Shown: positions 1 through 8,936, counted from the first letter of the stretch. The stretch: DNA of 64,000 nt from Streptomyces sp. SUK 48 (GCF_009650765.1 NZ_CP045740.1:1-64000); one strand, 5' to 3'. Notes: a model not told the origin generated them from the sequence alone. Program-made: numbers and translations.

Positions 1-294
1 TTCGCCAAGGACGCCGCGGGCACCGGTGTCACCGTCAACTCCGTCATCGCCGGCCCCACCCGCACCGGCGGGGTCGAGGAGTTCGTCCGCGAACTCGTCG
101 GCACCGAACTGCCCTGGGACGAGGCGCAGCGGGCGTTCATGGTCAGGTACCGGCCCCAGTCCCTGATCCAGCGTCTGATCGAGCCCGAGGAGATCGCCCA
201 CATGGTCGTCTACCTGGCCTCCCCGCTGGCCTCCGCGACGACCGGCGGCGCGCTGCGTGTCGACGGCGGCTACGTCGACTCGATCCTCCCCTGA
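1..294 (+). CDS. SDR family oxidoreductase, C-terminal part (partial)
   Basis: Frame 1 is open from the first base and stops with TGA at 292-294, giving the last 97 residues of a short-chain dehydrogenase/reductase. The fragment shows the typical SDR tail: VTVNSVIAGPTRT after the (missing) active-site region, then EEIAHMVVYLASPLASATTGG and the closing motif GGALRVDGGYVDSIL. Such enzymes reduce or oxidise carbonyl/alcohol groups with NAD(P)H. The Rossmann glycine motif and the YxxxK pair lie upstream of the window, so substrate and cofactor cannot be judged. It is followed directly by a GC-rich tandem repeat and a decayed gene, so no operon is apparent. Confidence 0.85.
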   Translation, partial: FAKDAAGTGVTVNSVIAGPTRTGGVEEFVRELVGTELPWDEAQRAFMVRYRPQSLIQRLIEPEEIAHMVVYLASPLASATTGGALRVDGGYVDSILP

Positions 295-298
295 GCCG

Positions 299-417
299 CC
301 CCCGGGACTCCCCCGGCCCGCCCCCGGTCCGCCCCGGGACTCCCCCGGGCCGTCCCCGGTACTCCCCGGGCCGTCACCGGTCCTCCCCGGGCCGTCCCCG
401 GTCCTCCCTGGGATGTC
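299..417. repeat. GC-rich ~20-bp tandem repeat after the SDR gene
   Basis: About five to six imperfect copies of a unit close to ccccgggccgtccccggtac (variants with gactccc or tcctcc). It begins a few bases after the SDR stop and has no reading frame of its own that looks like a protein. It may fold into stable GC hairpins and act as a terminator, but this is inference. Confidence 0.6.
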
Positions 418-499
418 ACCGGCCGGCCGCGCCGTTCCCGGCGAAGCCGCCGCGAGCCCCGGGACCGTGGCGCGGCCCACGCCCCGCCGCGCACCCCGA

Positions 500-1062
500 T
501 GCACCCCGGACACGCTGATGCGCCCGCACCTTGCCCGCGTTCGCAGTGGAATTCCGACCAGGGCTACGACGCCACCCTGCGCGCCTTCGGCACACCAGCC
601 TCGCCGATGCGGGCCGCATCCGCGCCGCCGGTGTCTCCAGCTTCCGGCCCGGCCGGCTGAGCAGGCTGCCGGAGGACGCCGCGCCGGCCCCGGCCGCCGG
701 CCAGATCGAGCTGCACCCCGGCCTCCGGCGGCCGGGCCACGCGCGTTCCACGCCCGGCACGGGACCGCCACCGAGGCGTGGAGCCCCACTCGCGCAGGGC
801 GCCGTGCTGGGCAGCCGGTCATCGGCGGCCTGGCCGCCGGGCGCGGGAGGCCCCCCGCCCCCGCCCCTCGCCCGCCGCCAGATCGTCCTGTGCCGGCACC
901 TCCGGCTGGGCAGCATCGTCCTCCCCGAGCCGGCCGCCCCGGCCCGCGTCCGCGAGGACTTCGCCGTCTTCGGCTTCACCCTCACCGCCGAGGAGATGCG
1001 GGCCCCGGCCGGACTCGACCGCGGCCTGCGCGCCGGCCCCCGCCCGACGGACTCGACGGGCC
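500..1062 (+). pseudogene. aldo/keto reductase remnant
   Basis: Pieces of an aldo/keto reductase (2,5-diketo-gluconate reductase type) are spread over different forward frames. Recognisable segments in order are WNSDQGYDATLRAF, DAGRIRAAGVSSF with GQIELHPGL (the usual GVSNF...NQIELHP stretch), and SIVLPEPAAPARVREDF followed by FTLTAEEMRA and LDRGLR (normally SVIPKS...R..EN..VFDFEL...M..I..L). The catalytic Tyr/Lys regions are missing and the frame changes several times, with internal deletions. It is a decayed gene, not a usable enzyme. Confidence 0.6.
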
Positions 1063-1109
1063 CGCACCCACCCCGTCCGGTTTCCGGTCCGGGCGCGCGG
1101 CCCGGACCG

Positions 1110-2254
1110 GAGCCTCCCGGGGGGTCAGGCTGTTCGTGGCGGGCGGACTCGCGGGTGAACGCGGCGGCCAGGTCCTCGGCCGTGAGGTCGCCGGGGTCCA
1201 GGCCGAGGATCTGGTCGGACTCCCGGGCGCGTTCGAACATGGCCTGCTCGTAGGCGGCGAGCGCGGCCTGCGTGTCGGCGGGGCGGGCGGCCAGCGCCCG
1301 GCCGAGTTCGGCGCCGTCGAGCATGGCCAGGTTGGCGCCCTCGCCGTTGGGAGCGGCGAGGTGCGCGGCGTCGCCGAGGAGGGTCACGCGGGGACGCGGT
1401 CCCAGCGGGTGCCGGCCGGCAGGGCGTGCAGGAGGCGCAGGGCCGGGGCGGTGTCGGTGGCGGTGATCAGCGCGGTGAGTTCCGGCGCCCAGCCGGAGAA
1501 CTCGGCCGCGATCCGCGCGGGCGGCCGCTGCGGGGTCGGTGAAGTCGACGGCGGCGAACCAGTCCTGATCGCGGGTCAGGCCGACGTAGGCGTGCAGGGT
1601 GTCGTCGCGCTCCCGGTGGGCGAAGATCTCCCGGCCCCGTGTGGGCACGATCATCGAGCCGCCGCCGACCGCCTTCGCGGTGGCCGGGTGGCGGGTCGCG
1701 GCGTCGTACAGGTAGGTCTCCACGACCGACCTGCCGGTGTATGCGGGCACGGCCGCGGTGAGCAGGGGGGGGACGCGGGACCAGGCGCCGTCCGCGCCGA
1801 CCAGCAGGTGTGTGTCCACGCGCGTGCCGTCGGCGAAGGCCACCTCGTGGCGGCCCCCGCCCAGGGCGCGGGCGCGGGTGACCTTGCGGCCCCAGCGGAC
1901 GGTGCCGGGCGGCAGCGAGTCGAGGAGGACCCGCCGCAGTTCGCCGCGCTGCACCTCGGGGCGTGTGCCGGTGCCGTCGTCGCTCTGCTCGAACAGGACG
2001 GACCCGTCCGTGCGCAGGACCCGCATCGCCTGCCGGCCCTCCAGGACGACGGCCCGGAACTCGTCCGTCAAACCGGCTGTCTCCAGGGCCAGCTGGCCGT
2101 TGTAGTCGTGGATGTCGAGCAGTCCGCCCTGTGCGCGGGCGGCCGGTGAGGGTTCCGCCTCGTAGACGGTGACCGGTATGCGGTGCAGGTGCAGGACACG
2201 GGCGAGGGTGAGGCCGCCGAGTCCGGCACCGATGATGGTGACATCCGTGGTCAT
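1110..2254 (-). CDS. FAD-dependent monooxygenase (TetX/PHBH type), frameshifted
   Basis: A group A flavoprotein hydroxylase would use NAD(P)H, FAD and O2 to hydroxylate an aromatic or polyketide-like substrate. Visible motifs are the N-terminal dinucleotide fold GAGLGGLTLA (residues about 8-17), the DG motif LLVGADGAWS, and the second FAD motif LLGDAAHLAAPNGEGANLAM. Between roughly 1395 and 1525 the protein reads correctly only in another frame (AEFSGWAPELTALITATDTAP), so two nearly compensating single-base indels are present. The frame also stays open past the natural C-terminus (about 1115), so the true end is uncertain. Start ATG at 2252-2254. The closest divergent neighbour is the broken MerR-like gene, a common regulator-oxygenase pairing. 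Confidence 0.7.
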
Positions 2255-2529
2255 GAGAGGGGGGTCCTTCCCGTCGTGTCGTCAGGCGCTGCGGTGACCG
2301 GGCCCGGCGCGGGGCCGGTGTCCGGTGGCTCCACTGTCCGGGCGGGCGTCGACAGTTCACCGACAGGCCGGCGACAGCACCGACAACGGGCCGACACCCG
2401 CGCCGGCCGCAAAGCGGCCGAAGAGGGGCGGCCCGTTCGCGCAGCAGGGGTGATGTCCCGCGAGCCTCGCCCCGGCGGGGGTTGAACCTCGCGCGGTGTG
2501 AGGACGCGTCGTGGCTCCCTGACCACTTC

Positions 2530-2860
2530 CGCGACCTGGAGAGTGGGCCGGCTCGCGCGGCCGGCGGACTGACCGTGCGCACGCCGCACCACTGGGACAC
2601 CATCGGCCTGCTCAGCCCTCGCGGCGCACCCCGGGCGGGCACCGGGAGTACACCGAGGACGACCTCGTACGCCCCTACCGGGTGCCGGCGCTGCGCGGCC
2701 TGGGGCCGGGGCTGGACACCATCGCCGTCTGCCTCGACGCCCCGGCGCAGCAGGTCCCGCTCGACGAACTGGCCCAGGTCCCGGACCGATACGCCGCCGC
2801 AGGCCCCGCACACGGAGGTGACCTCCGCGACCGGGTCGCCGTGATCATCATTCTCCGCCC
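2530..2860 (+). pseudogene. MerR-family regulator remnant
   Basis: Forward-strand segments match a MerR DNA-binding domain: LTVRTPHHWDTIGLLSP (normally vrTLRHYDeiGLL.P), then after a frame change REYTEDDLVR and a stretch ALRGLGPGLDTIAVCLDAPAQ (L..LG..L..I...L). Only the N-terminal winged helix and first linker survive and at least one frameshift is needed. It lies divergent from the monooxygenase at 1110-2254 and was probably its regulator. Confidence 0.55.
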
Positions 2861-2882
2861 GTCTCCGCGCCCGGCGTCAGCC

Positions 2883-2938
2883 GCCGTGCTGCCGTGCTGC
2901 CGTGCTGCCGTGCTGCCGTGCTGCCGTGCTGCCGTGCT
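2883..2938. repeat. 8-bp tandem repeat, seven copies
   Basis: Seven perfect head-to-tail copies of gccgtgct (56 bp) in the intergenic stretch between the MerR remnant and the MFS gene. An 8-bp unit shifts frame with each copy and is prone to slippage. No coding role is seen. Confidence 0.95.
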
Positions 2939-3183
2939 GCCCGATCCTGTCGCACGTACGGCCGGGGCGGCGACCGGATAGGCGAGCGCCCAGGCGCCGC
3001 GGGACGGCGGAGGGGGCGGGAGGGGCGGGGGTGCCGGTGGGTTCGCGAGGGCGCCCCGCGCCGCCTGACGGGTCGTCATGGTGCGGGCGGGGGCTGTCTG
3101 ACGTGCCGGAAGAGGAACGCGTCACAGCGCACCGGCGGGCGTTGCCGCGCGTGTTCGTTCGTTGCTAGCTTCACTGCGCAAGT

Positions 3184-3202
3184 GAGTTGGAATTCCAAAC
3201 TG
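3184..3202. promoter_or_regulatory. palindromic operator upstream of the MFS exporter
   Basis: A perfect 12-bp palindrome, ttggaattccaa (3187-3198), flanked by gag and act, sits 17 bp before the ATG of the MFS gene. A very similar site (ttgga-cat-tccaa) lies upstream of the P450 at 5302-5322. Position and symmetry fit a TetR/MarR-type repressor site; the binding protein is not identified. Confidence 0.5.
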
Positions 3203-3215
3203 AGATGGGACGAAC

Positions 3216-4686
3216 ATGAGCCTCCCTGACGGCCGGACCGCCGGCACCCTCAGTCCTCCGGAGGAACGACCGCGGCTCGGGGTGGTCTTCACGGTGATCG
3301 CCGCCGGGGTGGCGATGGCCAACCTGGACGTGTTCATCGTCAATGTGGCGCTGCCGGACATCGGGCACCAGTTCTCGGGGACGTCGCTGGCGTCCCTGTC
3401 GTGGGTGCTGAACGCGTACGCGGTGGTGTTCGCGGCGCTGCTGGTGCCGGCGGGCAATCTCGCGGACCGGGTCAACCCGCGGACCGCCTATCTGTCGGGC
3501 ATCGTGCTGTTCACGCTCTCCTCGGTGCTGTGCGCGCTGGCGCCGGGGATCTGGTTCCTGGTCGGGCGCGGGTGCTGCAGGCGGTCGGCGCGGCGATGCT
3601 GATCCCCTCCTCGCTGGGTCTGCTGCTGGCGACCGCTCCGCCGGACAAGCGGCTCGCGTCGGTGCGCGGGTGGACGGCGATCAGCGGTGTGGCCAGTGCG
3701 CTGGGTCCGGTGCTGGGCGGGCTGCTGACCGATCTGAGCTGGCACTGGGTGTTCCTGGTGAACGTGCCGATCGGGGTGGCCGCGCTGCTGGGCGGGCTGC
3801 GGGTGCTGCCGCGGGTTCCCTCCCGGACCTGCCGCGGGCGGACGTGCTCGGTGCCGCCGTGCTGACCGTGTCCATCGCCCTGGTCGCGCTCGGCCTGGTC
3901 AAGGGCGACGACTGGGGCTGGGCGTCGGAGAAGTTCCTGGCGCGCTGGTGCTCGGGGTGCTGGGGCTGGTCTGGTTCACGGTGCGTTCCGCCCGCCACGC
4001 TCGCCGGTGCTGCCGCTGCCGCTGTTCAAGTTCCGCGGTTTCAGCCCGTCCTCGTTCTCCAACGTGCTGTTCGCCGTCGCCTTCGCGGCCATGCTGCTGT
4101 CGACGGTGCTGTGGTGCCAGGACGTGTGGCACTGGTCGGCGGTGCGGACCGGGCTCGCGATCTTCCCCGGGACGCTGCTGCCGCCGGCGCTGGCCATGAG
4201 CATCGGGCCGGTCATCCACCGCTTCGGCTCCAGCGTGGTCGCCTTCGCCGGGTGCGTCGTCTTCGGCGCGGGCATCGCCTGGTGGCTGGTGCGGCTCTCG
4301 CCGGACGCCGGCTACGCGGGCGGGATGCTGCCCGCATGCTCCTCACCGGCATCGGCGTCGGCCTGACCCTGCCCACGCTGATCAGCGCCGGCGTCTCCGG
4401 CCTGCCGCCGCAGAGCTTCTCCACCGGCTCCGGCGTCATCACCATGGCCCGCCAGGCCGGCACCGTCCTCGGCATCTCCCTGCTGGTGGCCACCATGGGC
4501 TCCGGCGCCGCCCACCCGGCGGACGCCTTCGACCGGGGCTGGGAGATGACCCTGGGCGCCACCGCGGCCGCCGCGATCGCCTGCCTCTTCGTCGGCACCG
4601 TCGGCAAAACCCCCGCCCCACCCGCCCGCACAACCCGCCGGGACGCAGGAGCCGGCCGGGCGGCCGGGGACGCCGGCGGGGCGTAA
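3216..4686 (+). pseudogene. MFS exporter (DHA2/EmrB-like), several frameshifts
   Basis: A 14-helix-type drug exporter of the major facilitator superfamily: ANLDVFIVNVALPDIG in helix 1, SLSWVLNAYAVVFAALLVPAG, a motif-A-like NLADRVNPRT, LQAVGAAMLIPSSLGLLLA, GWTAISGVASALGPVLGG (motif C type) and a C-terminal half ending in VGKTPAPPA. The protein is legible end to end but only by changing frame at about 3575, 3815, 3945, 3995 and 4335. All changes are small indels with the flanking sequence intact, so sequencing error is as likely as recent decay. Start ATG at 3216, with the palindrome just upstream. Position at the head of the polyyne-like cluster suggests product export. Confidence 0.7.
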
Positions 4687-5277
4687 CGGCGCGCCGCCAC
4701 CGCCCCCTCGGGCCGCCCGCCGGGGCGAGCAAGGCGCCGCGGACGGCGCGTGAGGACGCCCGGCCCCGGCCCGGCCCCCTCGGGCCCGGACCCCGACGCC
4801 CCGGCCCGGGCCGGGCCCGGCGAGAGCCGCGCCACGCCAGGAACCGCGCCACGCCAGGAGCCGCACCGCGGCTGGGACCGCACCCGACAGGAGCCGGGCG
4901 CGACGGGGCCGGGCCGAGGGGGCCGGCGGCCGGTCAGATCACCCGATCTGACCGGCCGTCAGCTTTTTCCGGGAACCGCGGCACCGAATTCCGTTTTCGC
5001 GCGGCGCGTTCGGCGCATGGAGCGCACCGGGGATTCACGCCGTCACATCCGTTCGACACATGGAGACATGACGTACGCCACACCGGTAATGCCGCAACGG
5101 GGCGCCGACAACGGTGTCTTTGCTTCCCGCGGAGGCGGACTGCCGTATTCCGTCCGCGTGTTCACGGCCCCGGCGCGGCGGTTGGCACCGCCGACACGCC
5201 TTCCCGGCGGACATGACCTTACCGGCGCGTAACTCTTGCGTATCCGCTGATCGCGGGGATTGCCGGGGGGCGACGAA
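4687..5277. other. intergenic region without a recognisable gene
   Basis: About 590 bp between the MFS gene and the operator region of the P450. The open frames here have no recognisable protein features, no ribosome-binding site worth noting and drift in codon use. The first 250 bp are very GC-rich; the last 250 bp are less so and may carry distal promoter elements for the P450 operon. Confidence 0.5.
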
Positions 5278-5322
5278 GATTGTTATTGTCGCTCGAACAA
5301 TCGAGTTGGACATTCCAACTCG
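5278..5322. promoter_or_regulatory. two abutting inverted repeats upstream of the P450 operon
   Basis: Inverted repeat 1 is gattgtt (5278-5284) with aacaatc (5296-5302). It shares its last base with inverted repeat 2, cgagttgga-cat-tccaactcg (5302-5322), a perfect 9-bp palindrome with a 3-bp spacer. The second repeat has the same ttgga/tccaa half-sites as the palindrome before the MFS gene at 3187-3198. The region is AT-richer than its surroundings and lies about 215 bp before the P450 start, so a regulated promoter is likely here. Confidence 0.6.
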
Positions 5323-5342
5323 ACGGCGTACAACGAGTACAG

Positions 5343-5366
5343 AGAGCCCTTCGGAGTTAGGGCTCT
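5343..5366 (+). promoter_or_regulatory. leader hairpin before the P450
   Basis: agagccct (5343-5350) and agggctct (5359-5366) form a perfect 8-bp stem with an 8-nt loop, tcggagtt. It lies in the presumed 5' leader between the operator pair and the P450. It has no U-run, so it is a leader structure or weak attenuator rather than an obvious terminator. Confidence 0.4.
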
Positions 5367-5536
5367 GCACCATTAGCACCGCGAACCACGTGCCCGGCCG
5401 GATCACCTGCCTCGGACACGCTGATGCACCGCGCACCACCGGTATTCACCGAACTCGCCCTGTACCGCTCTGAAGGACACCACCCCCGTACCGCACGCAC
5501 CGCATGCCCGGCTGCCGTCGAATACCCGGAGTGAGA

Positions 5537-6768
5537 GTGAGCCCCACCAAAACCCTGGCGGACCCGATCGACGTGATGGGCCGTCTGCTGTCCTTCGAGG
5601 GCAAACAGGACCCCTACCCCCTGTACGAGCAGATGCGGGCCACGGACCGGTCGTCGACGTGGGCGGCGCCCACCTCTTCGTCACCGGCCATGCCGAATGC
5701 GCGCGGGCACTGCGCGAGGCGGACCTGCTGTCGACCGACGCCGCCGTCCAGGACGTACGGCTGCCCGGCTGGCGCGAGCACGCCTCCTGGTCCTGGCTGA
5801 CGAAGAACATGCTGTTCTCCAACGACCCGGACCACGAGCGCTACCGGCGGTTCTTCTCCAGCGCCTTCTCCGCGCGCGGTGTGGAGGCGTGGCGGCCCCT
5901 GGTCGAACGCCGGGCCGCCCGCGCCGTCGAGCGGGTCGCCCGCCTCGCCGCGGACGGGCGGGAGGTCGACCTGGTCGCGGAGTTCTCCTTCCCGATGGCC
6001 GCCGGGGTCATCGGGGAACTCCTCGGCATCCCCGACGAGGACCACGACACCTTCCGCGGCGACGTCGGCGACATCACGCTGGCCCTGGAACCGATCCGCG
6101 ACATGGGCCAGCTCACCGCCGGGGACGCGGCGATGGAACGCCTCGCCGGCTACTTCCACGACCTGGTCGCCCGCCGCCGGGCACAGCCCACCACCGACCT
6201 GACCAGCGCCTTCACCGCGGCCCGTGACGCGGGCGGGGAACTGAGCGAGACCGAGCTGGTCGCCAACCTCATGCTGCTGCTGGTCGCCGCCACCGAGGCA
6301 CCCCAGGACCTGCTCAGCAACATGGTCCGCCTCGCCCTGGAGCACCCCGCCGAGGGTGAACGGCTGCGCACCGAGGCGGACTTCGCGGCCGGCTTCACCG
6401 ACGAGACCCTGCGTTTCGAGCCGGCCGCCCAGATCCTGAACCGCGTCGCCTCACGCGACCTGGACTTCTTCGGCGTCAAGGTCGCCAAGGGCGTGCCGCT
6501 GACCCTGCTCATCGCCGCCGGCAACCGCGACCCGCGCCGCTTCACCGACCCGGGCGTCTTCGACCCCGCCCGCACCGGCAACAGCCCGCTCACCTTCAGC
6601 GGCGGCGCCCACTTCTGCCTGGGCGCGGCACTGGCCCGGATGTCCGCGGAGACGGCCGTACCGCTGCTGCTGCGGCGGCTGCCCGCACTGAAGCTCGCCG
6701 GGGCGGCGACGTTCCGCGACCAGATCGTCCAGCGCGGCCACGGCCGGCTGCCGGTCACCGCCGGGTGA
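5537..6768 (+). CDS. cytochrome P450, one frameshift near 5645
   Basis: Bacterial class I P450, about 410 residues. Heme motif FSGGAHFCLG (about residues 351-360, Cys ligand present), ExxR as ETLR, and a K-helix/meander region are intact. The I-helix reads VAATEAP where most P450s have AGxET/DT, so the usual oxygen-activating Thr is Ala. The N-terminus (SPTKTLADPIDVMGRLLSFE) is in one frame and the rest, from about 5650, in another; adding one G at 5644-5645 restores RATGPVVDVGGAHLF, so a single-base loss is likely. Start is taken at GTG 5537 behind GGAG; GTG 5531 is possible. It opens the polyyne-like operon and would be the tailoring oxidase. Confidence 0.85.
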
Positions 6769-6770
6769 CC

Positions 6771-6817
6771 GGCTCACCTCCCGGGGGCGGGCACGAGCCC
6801 CCGAAGGGGGGTGAGCC
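6771..6817. terminator. nested hairpin after the P450
   Basis: The outer stem ggctcacctccc pairs with ggggggtgagcc (one mismatch), and an inner stem gggggc/gccccc is nested inside. It begins two bases after the P450 stop. There is no long U-run, as is usual in Streptomyces. It may reduce read-through into the downstream hydrolase gene. Confidence 0.5.
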
Positions 6818-6883
6818 ACCAGGGGGGCATCCCGCCGCAGGGCGGGCGCGTCCCGTACCGCGGCGACGAGGAAGAACACACTG

Positions 6884-7792
6884 ATGGGGGAGAGCACACC
6901 GATGGGCACGAACGTACCGTCCGACGAGGAACTCGCGGCATCGCTCGAGGGCGGCTTCACCAGCGAGTACGCCGACGTCAACGGAGTACGGCTGCACTAC
7001 GTGAGCGGCGGGAGCGGCGAGCCGCTGTTCCTGCTGCCGGGCTGGCCGGAGACCTGGTGGGAGTACCGCAAGGTGATGCCGGCGCTCGCGGAGCGCTTCC
7101 GGGTCGTCGCGGTCGACATCCGCGGCATGGGCGGCTCCAGCCGTCCCGATTCCGGTTACGAGAAGAAGAGCATGGCCGGCGACATCCGTGCCCTGGCCGA
7201 GCACCTCGGCTACGAGCGGATCAACATCGCCGGGCACGGCATCGGTGCCATGGTCGCCTTCGCCCACGCCGCGAACCACGAGGCGGCCACCCGCCGCGTC
7301 GCGATCATCAACACCACGCACATCGACGACAGTTACCAGGGCTTCCGGCTGATGCCGAAGCCGGAGGACCCGGGCCCGCACCGCTGGTGGCTCGCCTTCA
7401 ACATCGTGCCCGGCTTCCCCGAACAGGCACTCGCCGGCCGCTACCGCCTCATGGTCGACTACATGCTCGGCCTGAGCCTGGTCGACCCCGACGCCGTGCT
7501 GCCGCAGGACCGGGAGGTGTACGCGCAGCGCTACGACACACCCGAGGCGATCCGCGCCAGCCAGGCATGGTTCCAGGCGTACCAGCAGGACATCGACGAC
7601 TTCCACGGCTACGGCAAGCTGTCCGTGCCCGTCCTCGGTCTCGCCTACGGCGGGTTCTACGACTACATGAACCGCGTCCTGCCCACCTGCGGCAGCGACG
7701 TACGCGTCGTCGAGGTCAAGAACACCCGCAACTACATGGTGGAGGAGCAGCCCGAGACCGTCGCGGCCGAACTGACCGCGTTCTTCGGCTGA
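6884..7792 (+). CDS. alpha/beta-hydrolase-fold protein lacking nucleophile and His (pseudoenzyme)
   Basis: 302 residues with the shape of a soluble epoxide hydrolase: LPGWPETWWEYRKVMPAL, VVAVDIRGMGGSSRP, and a C-terminal VEEQPETVAAELTAFF. The nucleophile elbow, normally GHDxG or GxSxG, reads GHGIGAMVA (about residues 116-124), with Gly (codon GGC) in place of Asp/Ser. The catalytic His region, normally GHxxxEEQP, reads NTRNYMVEEQP, so that His is Asn. Both key residues are lost in an intact, well-conserved frame, which argues against classical hydrolysis. ATG 6884 follows GAGGAAG; ATG 6902 is also possible. It lies within the polyyne-like cluster; a lyase, isomerase or binding role is conceivable. 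Confidence 0.85.
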   Translation: MGESTPMGTNVPSDEELAASLEGGFTSEYADVNGVRLHYVSGGSGEPLFLLPGWPETWWEYRKVMPALAERFRVVAVDIRGMGGSSRPDSGYEKKSMAGDIRALAEHLGYERINIAGHGIGAMVAFAHAANHEAATRRVAIINTTHIDDSYQGFRLMPKPEDPGPHRWWLAFNIVPGFPEQALAGRYRLMVDYMLGLSLVDPDAVLPQDREVYAQRYDTPEAIRASQAWFQAYQQDIDDFHGYGKLSVPVLGLAYGGFYDYMNRVLPTCGSDVRVVEVKNTRNYMVEEQPETVAAELTAFFG

Positions 7793-8141
7793 CCCACCCC
7801 CGCCCCGACCCCGCCCCCCGACCCCGACCCGACCCGATCCGATCCGATCCGGCCCCCGGCCGGACCCGAGCCGGGGGCCGGGCCGGGGGCCGGGCCGGGG
7901 TGGTTCAGGCCCGGCTCGTGCCCGGGCGGGCTCCTGTACAGCCCGCCCGAACGGCACCCCCCGAACGGCATCCCCCGTAACGACCCCCCGTCCCCGCCCG
8001 GCAGACAGCACAGAGCCGGACGGACGGGCGGCCGGGCGGGCGGGCAGACAGCCGGGCGGGTCCGGGGGGCGGCCGTACGGCACCCCCTCCCCTCATTTTT
8101 TTTCTCTTCTTCCATCCACTCGGACGGGACGCTGTCTTCGC
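7793..8141. other. intergenic gap with GC hairpin and T-rich tract
   Basis: No gene seen. The first part is low-complexity C/G with short gatcc repeats and a hairpin, ggcccccggc (7851-7860) with gccgggggcc (7870-7879), that could terminate transcription. The end has an unusually T-rich run (8095-8110) about 35 bp before the next ATG, probably part of a promoter for the thioesterase-FAAL-desaturase block. Confidence 0.5.
7851..7879. terminator. GC hairpin after the hydrolase-fold gene
   Basis: Perfect 10-bp stem (ggcccccggc / gccgggggcc) with a 9-nt loop, 58 bp after the stop of the hydrolase-like gene. Further ggccggggg copies follow. Terminator function is inferred from stability and position only. 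Confidence 0.4.
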
Positions 8142-8936
8142 ATGCTGAACACTGACGGGGCGACACCGGGAGCCCTCCTGAGAAAACCGGTGAACGGGTG
8201 GCTGCGGGCGGACGCGCACCTGCGCGGCTTCGGCGGCTTCCACGGCGGTCTCGCCCTCGCCCTGCTGACCTCCGCGATGCGCGAACACGCGCCCGGACTC
8301 GAACTGCAGAGCGTCACCGGCCGGTTCGACCGGCCCGTCGACCCCGGCTTCACCGTGGACAGTTCCCTGGTGCGCGCCGGGCGGACCCTGAGCGTGGTCC
8401 GTGCCCTGGCGCAGAGCGAGAAGGGGCCGGCGATCGAGGCGTCCGCGGTGTTCGCCCGCCGCGGTGAGGGCTCCTGGCAGGCGGTGGCCCCCGAGCCGCC
8501 CGCGGCGCCGGGGCCCGAGGAGTGCGACGTGTTCGCCATCCCGGCGCAGTTCGTGCCGATCGCCACCAGCATGGAGATCCGCCCCGTCGGCGCGGCCCGC
8601 CCGTACGCGGGCGGGCCGGTGCCCGAACTGATCGCGTGGGTACGGCTGGTGGAGGACGACGAGGCGCCCGACGTGCTGCGCTTCGTGCTGCTGATGGACG
8701 CGCTCGCCCCTTCCTACGCGGCGATCCTGTCCACCCTCGCGGTCGTGCCGACCGTGGAGCTGACCGTGCGCCCCGCACCGGGGCTCGCCGGCGCCGCCTC
8801 CCCGTGGATCCTGCTGCGGGCCACCACCCGCGCCGCCGGGCCCGACGGGTGGGTGGACGAGCAGGTGGACGCCTGGTCGGTGCAGGGCACGCACCTGGGC
8901 AGCGCCCATCAGCTGCGGGTGGTCCGCGCCGTGTGA
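8142..8936 (+). CDS. acyl-CoA thioesterase-like double-hotdog protein
   Basis: 264 residues resembling the TesB/4HBT_3 thioesterase family: an N-terminal hotdog with GFGGFHGGLALALLTSAM (the usual FGG..a..L.Ama motif), LQSVTGRFDRPVDPG and VRAGRTLSVVRALAQ, then a second hotdog with RPYAGGPVPELIAWVRL and VPTVELTVRPAP. Family members hydrolyse acyl-CoA or bind acyl chains. ATG 8142 follows a GGGACG stretch. It is 32 bp before the FAAL start, so it is likely co-transcribed with FAAL, the desaturases and the ACP. It could edit mis-loaded chains or supply the free fatty acid for FAAL. Confidence 0.75.
   Translation: MLNTDGATPGALLRKPVNGWLRADAHLRGFGGFHGGLALALLTSAMREHAPGLELQSVTGRFDRPVDPGFTVDSSLVRAGRTLSVVRALAQSEKGPAIEASAVFARRGEGSWQAVAPEPPAAPGPEECDVFAIPAQFVPIATSMEIRPVGAARPYAGGPVPELIAWVRLVEDDEAPDVLRFVLLMDALAPSYAAILSTLAVVPTVELTVRPAPGLAGAASPWILLRATTRAAGPDGWVDEQVDAWSVQGTHLGSAHQLRVVRAV

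Noticed and set aside
257..2149. Long + strand open frame of 630 codons over the left end
   Set aside because: Pro/Arg/Gly-rich composition and antisense to the FAD monooxygenase, whose motifs are clear; a high-GC shadow frame.
4690..5240. Forward frame of about 160 codons between the MFS and P450
   Set aside because: Low-complexity N-terminus, no homology signal, no ribosome-binding site.
5343..5366. Leader hairpin considered as a riboswitch
   Set aside because: Only one 8-bp stem is visible and no conserved aptamer core could be recognised.
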